Shown: in pieces, positions 16,256 through 23,505 of the stretch
Numbering within the stretch: the stretch's first letter is position 1
Layout: every line of letters begins with the position of its first letter
Assembly (NCBI RefSeq): GCF_032229525.1
Contig: NZ_JAVTWB010000156.1
Coordinates: forward strand, 1-48,782
Source: Accumulibacter sp032229525
GTDB lineage: Bacteria; Pseudomonadota; Gammaproteobacteria; Burkholderiales; Rhodocyclaceae
Direction of reading: 5' to 3'
DNA length: 48,782 nt
The notes under the pieces: model-generated
Seen by the model: the letters and a program-made list of their open reading frames with translations, nothing else
Databases searched by the model: none
What the model was told of the DNA's origin: nothing
Position numbers and translations under genes: made by a program

Positions 16256-18180
16256 CCGACACCGCTGATGCGCTGGCGCGGTACGCGTGGTAGGTCCACC
16301 CCGCCACGCTTCAGGTAGACGAGCAAGATCGAGATCGCTGCCGGGGTCACACCCTGAATGCGCGAGGCCTGCCCCAGGGTCTGCGGCCGCTGCAGCGACA
16401 ATTTCTGCTGCACCTCTTTGGATAAGCCGCCGATAATGCTGAAATCGAAGTCCGCCGGAAAGCGCAGTTCCTCGTTCCCCAGGCTCCTGGCCACTTCTTC
16501 CTGCTGGCGTTCGATGTAGCCCTGGTACTTGGCCTGAATATCGACCTGTTCGATGACTTGCGAGTCACGCAAGCCCCCGTCGACGGACCCCTCGCCCAGA
16601 CGCAAGGTCATCAAGTCCCGGTAGGCCACATCCGGCCGGCGAAGCAGGTCGTGCAAACTGTACTCACGCTCCAGGGGCCTGCCGAAAATGCGTGTCGCCT
16701 GCTCATCGGCGATCTTTGCCGGATGCACCCAGGTCGCCTTCAGGCGCTCCTGTTCACGGGCAATCGCTTCACGCTTCTCGCAAAAGGCCGCCCAGCGGCG
16801 ATCGTCTACCAGACCGAGGCGGCGACCATGCTCGGTCAAACGCATGTCGGCGTTGTCCTCGCGTAGCGACAGACGATACTCGGCACGGCTGGTAAACATC
16901 CGGTACGGCTCGGACACGCCACGCGTGATCAAATCGTCCACCAGCACGCCCAGATACGCCTCGTCGCGACGCGGCGTCCACGGCTCCTTGTCCTGTGCCA
17001 GCAACGCTGCGTTGGCGCCCGCCAGCAAGCCTTGCGCAGCAGCTTCCTCGTAACCGGTGGTGCCGTTGATCTGGCCGGCAAAGAAAAGCCCGCCGATGGC
17101 CTTGGTTTCGAGTGAGGCGTTCAGTCCGCGCGGATCGAAGTAATCGTACTCGATGGCATAGCCCGGGCGCAGGATGTGGCAGCTCTCCAGGCCACGGATC
17201 GAACGAACGATGGCCAGCTGAACATCGAATGGCAGACTGGTAGAAATACCGTTCGGGTAGATTTCGCGGGTCCCCAGGCCTTCCGGTTCGAGAAAGATGT
17301 TATGGCTGTCCTTGCCGGCGAAACGATGAATCTTGTCTTCGATCGAAGGGCAGTAGCGCGGCCCGACGCCCTCGATCACCCCGGCGTACATCGGCGAGCG
17401 GTCGAGATTGGCGCGGATGATATCGTGCGTTCGGGCATTGGTGCTGGTAATCCAGCACGGCAGCTGCTGTGGGTGCTGTGCCGCCTCACCGAGAAACGAG
17501 AAGACCGGCAGCGGCTGATCGGAATGCTGCTCGACCATCACCGAGAAGTCGATGCTCCGGCCGTCAAGCCGCGGCGGCGTGCCGGTCTTGAGCCGCCCGA
17601 CCGGCAAGTTCAGCTCACGCAGACGCGCCGCCAGCGAGACGGCCGGCGGGTCGCCCATGCGACCGCCGGTATAGTTCGACATGCCGACGTGAATCAGGCC
17701 GTTGAGAAAGGTCCCGGTAGTCAACACCACCGCTCGCGCTGCAAACTGCACGCCGAGCTGGGTCACCACCCCGGCGACGCGATCACCATCGATGATCAGG
17801 TCGTCACAGGCTTGCGCGACAATCGCCAGATTCGGCTGCTTCTCCAGCCGGGAGCGGATCGCCTGCCGATAGAGCACGCGATCGGCCTGCGCCCGCGTCG
17901 CGCGCACCGCCGGGCCCTTGCTGGAATTGAGAATCCGGAACTGGATACCCGCTTCATCAGTGGCCTCGGCCATCGCCCCACCAAGAGCATCGACCTCCTT
18001 GACCAGATGCCCCTTGCCGATGCCGCCGATCGAGGGGTTGCAGCTCATTGCGCCGAGCGTATCCAGGTTGTGCGTCAGCAACAGTGTCTTCATTCCCACA
18101 CGCGCTGCAGCCAGCGCCGCCTCGGTGCCGGCATGGCCACCACCGACAACAATCACCTCGAAACGGTCAGGAAAGAGCAT
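16249..18180 (-). CDS. mnmG: tRNA U34 carboxymethylaminomethyl modification enzyme MnmG (GidA)
   Basis: The protein has 643 residues from ATG 18180 (LFPDRFEVIVVGGGHAGTEAALAAARVG). The open frame continues about 113 codons upstream, but that extension is low-complexity and does not match the family. The FAD-binding motif GGGHAGTEAA, the central YCPSIEDKIHRFAGK block and NGTTGYEEAAAQGL are all present. MnmG acts with MnmE to modify the wobble uridine of certain tRNAs. Its partner gene mnmE lies about 11 kb away at 29489-30865, separated by accessory genes. It leads the mnmG-rsmG-parA-parB group. Confidence 0.97.
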   Translation of the reverse strand: MLFPDRFEVIVVGGGHAGTEAALAAARVGMKTLLLTHNLDTLGAMSCNPSIGGIGKGHLVKEVDALGGAMAEATDEAGIQFRILNSSKGPAVRATRAQADRVLYRQAIRSRLEKQPNLAIVAQACDDLIIDGDRVAGVVTQLGVQFAARAVVLTTGTFLNGLIHVGMSNYTGGRMGDPPAVSLAARLRELNLPVGRLKTGTPPRLDGRSIDFSVMVEQHSDQPLPVFSFLGEAAQHPQQLPCWITSTNARTHDIIRANLDRSPMYAGVIEGVGPRYCPSIEDKIHRFAGKDSHNIFLEPEGLGTREIYPNGISTSLPFDVQLAIVRSIRGLESCHILRPGYAIEYDYFDPRGLNASLETKAIGGLFFAGQINGTTGYEEAAAQGLLAGANAALLAQDKEPWTPRRDEAYLGVLVDDLITRGVSEPYRMFTSRAEYRLSLREDNADMRLTEHGRRLGLVDDRRWAAFCEKREAIAREQERLKATWVHPAKIADEQATRIFGRPLEREYSLHDLLRRPDVAYRDLMTLRLGEGSVDGGLRDSQVIEQVDIQAKYQGYIERQQEEVARSLGNEELRFPADFDFSIIGGLSKEVQQKLSLQRPQTLGQASRIQGVTPAAISILLVYLKRGGVDLPRVPRQRISGVGC

Positions 18181-18554
18181 GGGCAGTCCGGTCTTTCTCG
18201 CGCGGAGGATCGCGCAAAAGAGCGCGATTCTACGGCAGTTCGCTGAAAAATAACAGGTTTCTGAGTGAGCAAGGGCTCTCGAACGAGCCCGCACCCAAAC
18301 CACTCCGGTATCTGCGCAAAGCCGACGATCGATTCGAGCCGTCCGGATCAAAGCTCTGGGCGGGCCTTGCGCTGAGAAATGGCGATTAACTGCGGCGATC
18401 GGCGCACCGGCTTTTCCTCCCGCGCCCGACCATGCGCATAGCCATTGACTATGGCGCAGATTGCGAGAATCAATTGGAACAATGTTGGCCAATCCACTAA
18501 CATCCGTTCGTCGATTCATTTTCTTAACCAGACGCAGAAAAAGGAGAGCTCAAG
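18181..18554. other. Divergent intergenic region, mnmG to ahpC
   Basis: No gene is seen in these 374 bases. They hold an OxyR-type site (18438-18474), a hairpin GGGCTC-N6-GAGCCC (18273-18290) without a T tract, and presumably the mnmG promoter, which I could not place convincingly. Confidence 0.7.
18438..18474 (+). promoter_or_regulatory. OxyR-binding site upstream of ahpC
   Basis: ATAG (18438-18441), 7 bases, CTAT (18449-18452), 7 bases, ATTG (18460-18463), 7 bases, CAAT (18471-18474). This is the four-part OxyR motif ATAG-N7-CTAT-N7-ATAG-N7-CTAT with exact spacing and 14 of 16 key bases. A possible -35 (TTGGAA, 18474-18479) starts at its edge, with TAACAT-like bases one turn and a half downstream. 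This is the position expected for activation by contact with RNA polymerase. Confidence 0.85.
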
Positions 18555-19118
18555 ATGTCCTTGATCAATACCGAAATCAAACCCTTCAAAGCCACCGCTT
18601 TTCACAATGGCAAGGATGTTTCCATCTCCGACGCCGATCTGAAGGGCAAGTGGTCGGTAGTCTTTTTCTACCCGGCTGACTTTACCTTCGTCTGCCCGAC
18701 CGAATTGGGTGACCTGGCCGACGAGTACGCGTCGTTTCAGAAGCTCGGCGTGGAAGTCTACTCGGTCTCCACGGACACCCACTTCACACACAAGGCGTGG
18801 CACGACGCCTCCGAGACGATCAAGAAGATCAAGTATCCGATGATCGGCGATCCGACCGGCACGATCACCCGCAACTTCGAGGTAATGATCGAGGAAGCCG
18901 GCCTCGCGCTGCGTGGCACCTTCGTGATCAACCCCGAAGGAGTCATCAAGGTCTGCGAGATTCACGATCTCGGTATCGGCCGCGACGCCAAGGAACTGCT
19001 GCGCAAGGTGCAGGCGGCTCAGTACGTGGCCAGCCACCCGGGCGAAGTCTGCCCGGCCAAGTGGACGCCGGGTGAAGCCACACTATCCCCGTCGCTCGAC
19101 CTGGTCGGCAAGATCTAG
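18555..19118 (+). CDS. ahpC: Alkyl hydroperoxide reductase peroxiredoxin subunit AhpC
   Basis: The protein has 187 residues, the standard AhpC length. The peroxidatic Cys47 lies in FTFVCPTELGDLAD and the resolving Cys165 in HPGEVCPAKW, so it is a typical 2-Cys peroxiredoxin. It reduces H2O2, organic hydroperoxides and peroxynitrite in the cytoplasm and is re-reduced by AhpF, encoded next. Start ATG 18555 is preceded by AAGGAGA. The OxyR site about 80 bases upstream indicates peroxide induction. Confidence 0.97.
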   Translation: MSLINTEIKPFKATAFHNGKDVSISDADLKGKWSVVFFYPADFTFVCPTELGDLADEYASFQKLGVEVYSVSTDTHFTHKAWHDASETIKKIKYPMIGDPTGTITRNFEVMIEEAGLALRGTFVINPEGVIKVCEIHDLGIGRDAKELLRKVQAAQYVASHPGEVCPAKWTPGEATLSPSLDLVGKI

Positions 19119-19134
19119 GATCAGCCTTCTTTTG

Positions 19135-19157
19135 CGCTGCCAGCGGTACTGGCAGCG
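19135..19157 (+). terminator. Strong hairpin after ahpC
   Basis: CGCTGCCAG (19135-19143), loop CGGTA, CTGGCAGCG (19149-19157): a perfect 9-bp stem 16 bases after the ahpC stop, without a T tract. It probably stabilises the 3' end of ahpC mRNA, making ahpC more abundant than ahpF. Confidence 0.6.
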
Positions 19158-19176
19158 TGAATCCGGGTCCCAACGC

Positions 19177-19214
19177 AAAGGGGCCGCGAAGCGAGCTGCT
19201 TGGCGGCCCCTTTT
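19177..19214 (+). terminator. Intrinsic terminator/attenuator between ahpC and ahpF
   Basis: AAA then GGGGCCGC (19180-19187), a 15-base loop, GCGGCCCC (19203-19210) and TTTT (19211-19214). The 8-bp GC stem and short T run suggest partial termination, with ahpF transcribed by read-through only 28 bases later. Confidence 0.7.
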
Positions 19215-19242
19215 CAATGCCACTCGACACAGGAGAACTCAC

Positions 19243-20802
19243 ATGCTAGACCCCAACATCAAGGGCCAACTCGGTGCTTACCTGGAAAAGCTGCAGCAGC
19301 CGATCGAGCTGGTCGCTTCACTGGACAGCAGCCACCCGGCGCAAGAGATGCTCGCCCTGCTGCAGGATATCGCCGCGCTGTCCGACAAGGTCAGCCTCCG
19401 GAAAGACGGCAATGCCGAGCGCAAACCCTCTTTTGCCGTCGGTCGCCCTGGGGAAGAGGCACGGATCCGCTTTGCCGGCATCCCGATGGGGCACGAATTC
19501 AACTCGCTGGTTCTCGCACTGCTGCAGGTCGGCGATCACCCACCGAAAGTCGATGCCAGCGTGATGGAAGAAATCCGCGCCATTGCCGGCGACTTCCGTT
19601 TCGAAACCTTCATTTCGCTGTCCTGTCACAGTTGCCCTGACGTCGTCCAGGCGCTGAACCTGATGGCCGTACTCAATCCCGGCATCAGCCATGAAATGGT
19701 AGACGGGGCGTTGTTCCAGGACGAGGTCAGCGCCCGCCAGATCATGGGTGTGCCGACAGTCTTTCTCAACGGCGAACCATTCGGCCAGGGTCGCATGGTG
19801 CTTGAGGAGATAGTCGCCAAGATCGATTCCGGAGCCGCACAGCGTGAAGCGGAGAAGATCTCGGCGCGCGACCCCTTCGATGTGTTGATCGTCGGGGGTG
19901 GCCCCGCCGGAGCTGCGGCCGCCATCTACGCCGCGCGCAAGGGGATTCGTACCGGCGTGGTCAGCGAGCGCTTCGGCGGCCAGGTGCTGGACACACTGGC
20001 GATCGAGAACTTCATCTCGGTCAAGGCAACCGATGGTCCGAAACTCGCAGCCGGGCTCGAAGAGCACGTCAAGGAGTACGACGTCGATATCATGGACCTG
20101 CAGCGCGCCGAGGCACTGGTACCGGCCACCCAAGGCGGCCTGAACGAGATTCGCCTGGCCAGCGGTGCGACGCTGCGCAGCAAGACGGTGATCATCGCCA
20201 CCGGCGCGCGCTGGCGTGAAATGAACGTCCCGGGCGAAAAAAAATATCGCGGTCATGGCGTGGCCTACTGCCCCCATTGTGACGGACCGCTGTTCAAGGG
20301 CAAGCGCGTGGCAGTCATCGGTGGTGGCAACTCGGGGGTGGAAGCAGCGATCGACCTCGCCGGCATCGTCGGCCATGTCACTCTGCTGGAATTCGAGTCG
20401 ACCCTGCGCGCCGATGCCGTCCTCCAGAAAAAACTGTTCAGCCTGACCAACGTCACGGTGATCACCGAAGCGATGAGCACCGAAGTTACCGGCGATGGTC
20501 ACAAGGTCGATGCTCTGCTGTACACAGATCGCGCTAGCGGCGATGCGCATCGCGTTGAACTGGAAGGGATTTTTGTGCAGATCGGGCTGCTACCGAACAG
20601 CGAGTGGCTGAAGGGCACGATCGCGCTTTCACCCCACCGTGAGATCGAGATCGACGCCCGCGGCGGAACATCTCTGCCGAGTGTGTTTGCGGCTGGCGAC
20701 GTCACCACGGTACCGTACAAGCAGATCGTCATCGCCATGGGTGAGGGCACCAAGGCGGCGCTCAGTGCCTTCGATCACTTGATTCGCAACTCGGTAAAGT
20801 GA
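19243..20802 (+). CDS. ahpF: Alkyl hydroperoxide reductase flavoprotein subunit AhpF
   Basis: The protein has 519 residues from ATG 19243 (LDPNIKGQLGAYLEKLQQPIEL), with AGGAGA upstream; AhpF is usually about 520. The N-terminal double-thioredoxin domain carries the redox pair in SCHSCPD (about residue 129), then comes the FAD site VGGGPAGAAAAIYAARKG (about 210-227), the redox-active AYCPHCDGP, the NAD(P)H-binding VAVIGGGNSGVEAA, and the C-terminal FAD segment VFAAGDVTTVPYKQI. It transfers electrons from NADH to AhpC. All catalytic features are intact. Confidence 0.97.
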   Translation: MLDPNIKGQLGAYLEKLQQPIELVASLDSSHPAQEMLALLQDIAALSDKVSLRKDGNAERKPSFAVGRPGEEARIRFAGIPMGHEFNSLVLALLQVGDHPPKVDASVMEEIRAIAGDFRFETFISLSCHSCPDVVQALNLMAVLNPGISHEMVDGALFQDEVSARQIMGVPTVFLNGEPFGQGRMVLEEIVAKIDSGAAQREAEKISARDPFDVLIVGGGPAGAAAAIYAARKGIRTGVVSERFGGQVLDTLAIENFISVKATDGPKLAAGLEEHVKEYDVDIMDLQRAEALVPATQGGLNEIRLASGATLRSKTVIIATGARWREMNVPGEKKYRGHGVAYCPHCDGPLFKGKRVAVIGGGNSGVEAAIDLAGIVGHVTLLEFESTLRADAVLQKKLFSLTNVTVITEAMSTEVTGDGHKVDALLYTDRASGDAHRVELEGIFVQIGLLPNSEWLKGTIALSPHREIEIDARGGTSLPSVFAAGDVTTVPYKQIVIAMGEGTKAALSAFDHLIRNSVK

Positions 20803-20967
20803 GCTCGCCACTGCCACCGAAGCAGCTGAACCTGAAGGGCCGGTGGGCGCGCGGCAGCGCGCAAGGCGCTCGCCAGGACGCTGGCGATTAGCGGCTAGCC
20901 GGCACGCCGGCCGGGCCGTCCTGTCGGTCGCTTGCTCGACAAGACGCTGTCCGGTAATGTGCGATCC

Positions 20968-22689
20968 ATGAAGACGCCCGAAACCACCGCTGACCTGCTC
21001 CAGAAGCTGAGCAAGGAACTGGCGCACAAACGGGCGCTGCTGATTGATCGCCACCCTAACGCCCGCAACTCGCTACGCATCATGCTGTCGGCGCTCGGGG
21101 TTACCGCGGTGCACAACGCAGGCACCTCGGCCGAAGTCCTCCGCCAGGTGAGAGCGCACCACTTCGACATCATCCTGTCCGAGTACCAGCTGGAAGACGG
21201 GCGCGACGGTCAGCAACTGCTGGAAGAACTGCGCCAGCAGCACCTGGTCCCGCTGGCCACCGTGTTCATGCTGATCACCAGCGAGCGCGGTTATCACAAT
21301 GTTGTCGCGGTCGCCGAACTGGCGCCCGACGACTACCTGATCAAGCCGTTTACGGCCGATGAATTGCACGGGCGACTGGTCCGCGCCCTCTACAAGAAAC
21401 AGTTCTTCGCGCAACTCTACGAGTATCTGGACAATGGTGCTTTCGCCGACGCCCTGGCCACCTGCGAACGCCTGATCGGCTACGACAGCGGCTTCCTGTT
21501 CGACGCGCTGCGCCTGAAGGGAGAAATCCTCAACGTGCTCGGGCGCCCCGCCGAAGCGCAGGTGGTTTACGAGCAGGTGCTGTCGCAGCGCATCGTACCT
21601 TGGGCGCGTATCGGCCTGGCGATTTCGCTGCGCAGTCAACAGAAACTCGGTGAAGCCGAGGCCACCGGACAAGCGCTTATCGACGACTTCCCCGAGTTCA
21701 TGGCCGCCTACGACTTTCTCGCCGAAGTACGCGAGGAAATGGGCAAACTCCCGGAAGCGCAGGAAGCCCTGCAAGCAGCTGCGATGATTTCCCCCAACAA
21801 CTCCACCAGACAGCGGATGGTCGGCGACGTAGCAGCACGGAACATGGATTTTCTGGCCGCCGAAAAAGCTTATGGCAAAGTGCTCGAGCGTCGACGTGGC
21901 TCCTCGCTGAACAATATTGACGACTATTCCAATCTCGCACGCGTCATGCTTGACCTCGGTCACACCGATGGTGCCAAGCGGATTACCGAGGAACTCCGGC
22001 GCGACTTGCGGGGCAGCAAACAGGGCGAATTGGGTGCGCTGATCCTGGAAGGCCTTTGCGCAGACAAGGCGGGCGACCCGACCAAGGCCAAGCTGGCGGT
22101 CGAGAAAGCACTGGTCTTGCACGACGCCTTGAAAGCAGAGGGCAAGGGGGGGCTGGTGTCGCCGAAGCTGGCTCTCGATCTGGCGCATGCGTGTCTGGCC
22201 GTCGGTGACGAGGCCAGTGCGCAAGAAGTGGTTCGCAAGGTTGCCGCCGAAAACCACGAAGACCACGCGATGATCGCTCAGATTCAGAGCATCTACGCAA
22301 AGACCGGGCACGAAAAGGACGGTCAGGCACTGCTGGCGCAGGTCGGCAAGGAGATCGTCGAGCTGAATAACCGGGGCGTCCTGGCCGCTCGCAGTGGGGA
22401 CCTCGAGGGCTCGGTACAGCTGCTGATGGAAGCCGCGGAACGAGTACCCAATCTGCAGTTCCTGGTCAATGCCACGAAGGCGATTTTCACCCTGCTTGAG
22501 CTCAAAGGATGGAACCCGGCGATGGCCAAGCGTGGCGTTAGCTACCTGCAGATGGCCCAGGAAAAGGACATGCGCAATGCCAGGGTGATCGCCGCACGCG
22601 AACAGTACGAGCGTGTTTCGCGCAAATACGGGGTCGCCGTCGTCCCTTTGACCGCGGCGCGGAATCCAAGCGAGAAGTCACGCAGCTAG
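20968..22689 (+). CDS. Response-regulator receiver plus TPR protein with Glu at the phospho-acceptor position
   Basis: The protein has 573 residues from ATG 20968 (an in-frame TTG at 20932 adds 12). Residues about 22-140 form a CheY-like receiver: ALLIDRHPNARNSL (acidic pocket), FDIILSEYQLEDGRDGQQLLEE, FMLITSERG and DDYLIKPFTADEL (the conserved Lys). The residue normally phosphorylated is Glu72 (codon 21181-21183) instead of Asp, so the domain may be locked in an active-like state. The rest is a series of TPR-like helical repeats (GRPAEAQVVYEQVL, GKLPEAQEALQAA and others). There is no DNA-binding domain, so it likely works by protein-protein contact. No ribosome site or partner kinase is evident; it converges on the liv genes. 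Confidence 0.85.
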   Translation: MKTPETTADLLQKLSKELAHKRALLIDRHPNARNSLRIMLSALGVTAVHNAGTSAEVLRQVRAHHFDIILSEYQLEDGRDGQQLLEELRQQHLVPLATVFMLITSERGYHNVVAVAELAPDDYLIKPFTADELHGRLVRALYKKQFFAQLYEYLDNGAFADALATCERLIGYDSGFLFDALRLKGEILNVLGRPAEAQVVYEQVLSQRIVPWARIGLAISLRSQQKLGEAEATGQALIDDFPEFMAAYDFLAEVREEMGKLPEAQEALQAAAMISPNNSTRQRMVGDVAARNMDFLAAEKAYGKVLERRRGSSLNNIDDYSNLARVMLDLGHTDGAKRITEELRRDLRGSKQGELGALILEGLCADKAGDPTKAKLAVEKALVLHDALKAEGKGGLVSPKLALDLAHACLAVGDEASAQEVVRKVAAENHEDHAMIAQIQSIYAKTGHEKDGQALLAQVGKEIVELNNRGVLAARSGDLEGSVQLLMEAAERVPNLQFLVNATKAIFTLLELKGWNPAMAKRGVSYLQMAQEKDMRNARVIAAREQYERVSRKYGVAVVPLTAARNPSEKSRS

Positions 22690-22750
22690 CCCGTCGCTGA
22701 TCAACGCAGCCGGCGGCGGCGCGCGCCGGGGACCGCTGCGGAAGGGCTAG
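22686..22750. terminator. Nested palindrome between convergent genes
   Basis: CTAGCCC (22686-22692) pairs with GGGCTAG (22744-22750), CGCAGC (22705-22710) with GCTGCG (22735-22740), and CCGGCG (22710-22715) with CGCCGG (22724-22729). The outer arms contain the stop codons of both neighbouring genes. It is probably a shared, T-tract-free terminator for both directions. Confidence 0.5.
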
Positions 22751-23505
22751 TGCCGGCCACCCAGGCCGAGGTAGCTCTCGATCACTCGCGCATCGGTGGA
22801 GAGCTCGCGACTGGGCCCTTCAAGCGATAGCTCGCCGGTCTCCAGCACGTAGCCGTAGTCGGCGACCTGCAAGGCGGCGCGGGCATTCTGTTCAACCAGC
22901 AGAATGGCGACCCCGGTTTTCTTGAGTTGCGCAACCGTGCGGAAGATCTCCTTGATGATCAGCGGGGCGAGTCCCAGGCTGGGTTCGTCAAGCAGCAAGA
23001 GCCGCGGCTTGGCCATCAGCGCGCGACCCATGGCCAGCATCTGGCGTTCGCCACCGGAGAGGGTGCCGGCCATCTGCTCACGGCGCTCCATCAGGTGCGG
23101 AAAAACGTCGAACACCTGATCCATCGTTTCCAGTTGATCACGGTGACCACCCCGGTAGCGGTCGAAAGCGCCCAGCAGGAGGTTGTCCTGGACGCTCATC
23201 TCGGCGAACAGTTCTCGCTTTTCCGGCACCAGTGTCATTCCTTGCCGCACCAGTCCCTCGACACTCCGCTCGACGCCCTGTCGCTCACCGAGGTAGGCAA
23301 TCTCGCCGCGAACAGGCAGCAGTCCCATCAGCGCGGACAGCAGAGTCGTCTTGCCGGCCCCGTTGGGACCAATGACGGTGACGATCTCCCCCTTGTGTAC
23401 CTTCAGGGCAATGCCGTGCAGTGCCTCGACCTTGCCATAACTCACCGACAGCTCGCTGACCTCAAGCACGACCGTCTTTTCGCCCGCTTGCGCCGCCGCG
23501 CTCAC
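22747..23505 (-). CDS. livF: Branched-chain amino acid ABC transporter ATP-binding protein LivF
   Basis: The protein has 252 residues, with Walker A GPNGAGKTTLLSALMGL, the ABC signature LSGGERQMLAMGRAL, Walker B LLLLDEPSLGLAP and the H-loop-equivalent VEQNARAAL (Q-N in place of the usual His region, as in LivF). It is one of the two ATPase subunits of a LIV-type (HAAT family) importer for branched-chain amino acids, amides or urea. GTG 23505 overlaps the preceding TGA by four bases, indicating translational coupling in the order livK, livH, livMG, livF. Confidence 0.92.
   Translation of the reverse strand: MSAAAQAGEKTVVLEVSELSVSYGKVEALHGIALKVHKGEIVTVIGPNGAGKTTLLSALMGLLPVRGEIAYLGERQGVERSVEGLVRQGMTLVPEKRELFAEMSVQDNLLLGAFDRYRGGHRDQLETMDQVFDVFPHLMERREQMAGTLSGGERQMLAMGRALMAKPRLLLLDEPSLGLAPLIIKEIFRTVAQLKKTGVAILLVEQNARAALQVADYGYVLETGELSLEGPSRELSTDARVIESYLGLGGRH

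Noticed and set aside
18181..18519. N-terminal extension of MnmG by about 113 residues
   Set aside because: It does not resemble the family, it overlaps the OxyR site, and ATG 18180 gives the canonical N-terminus.
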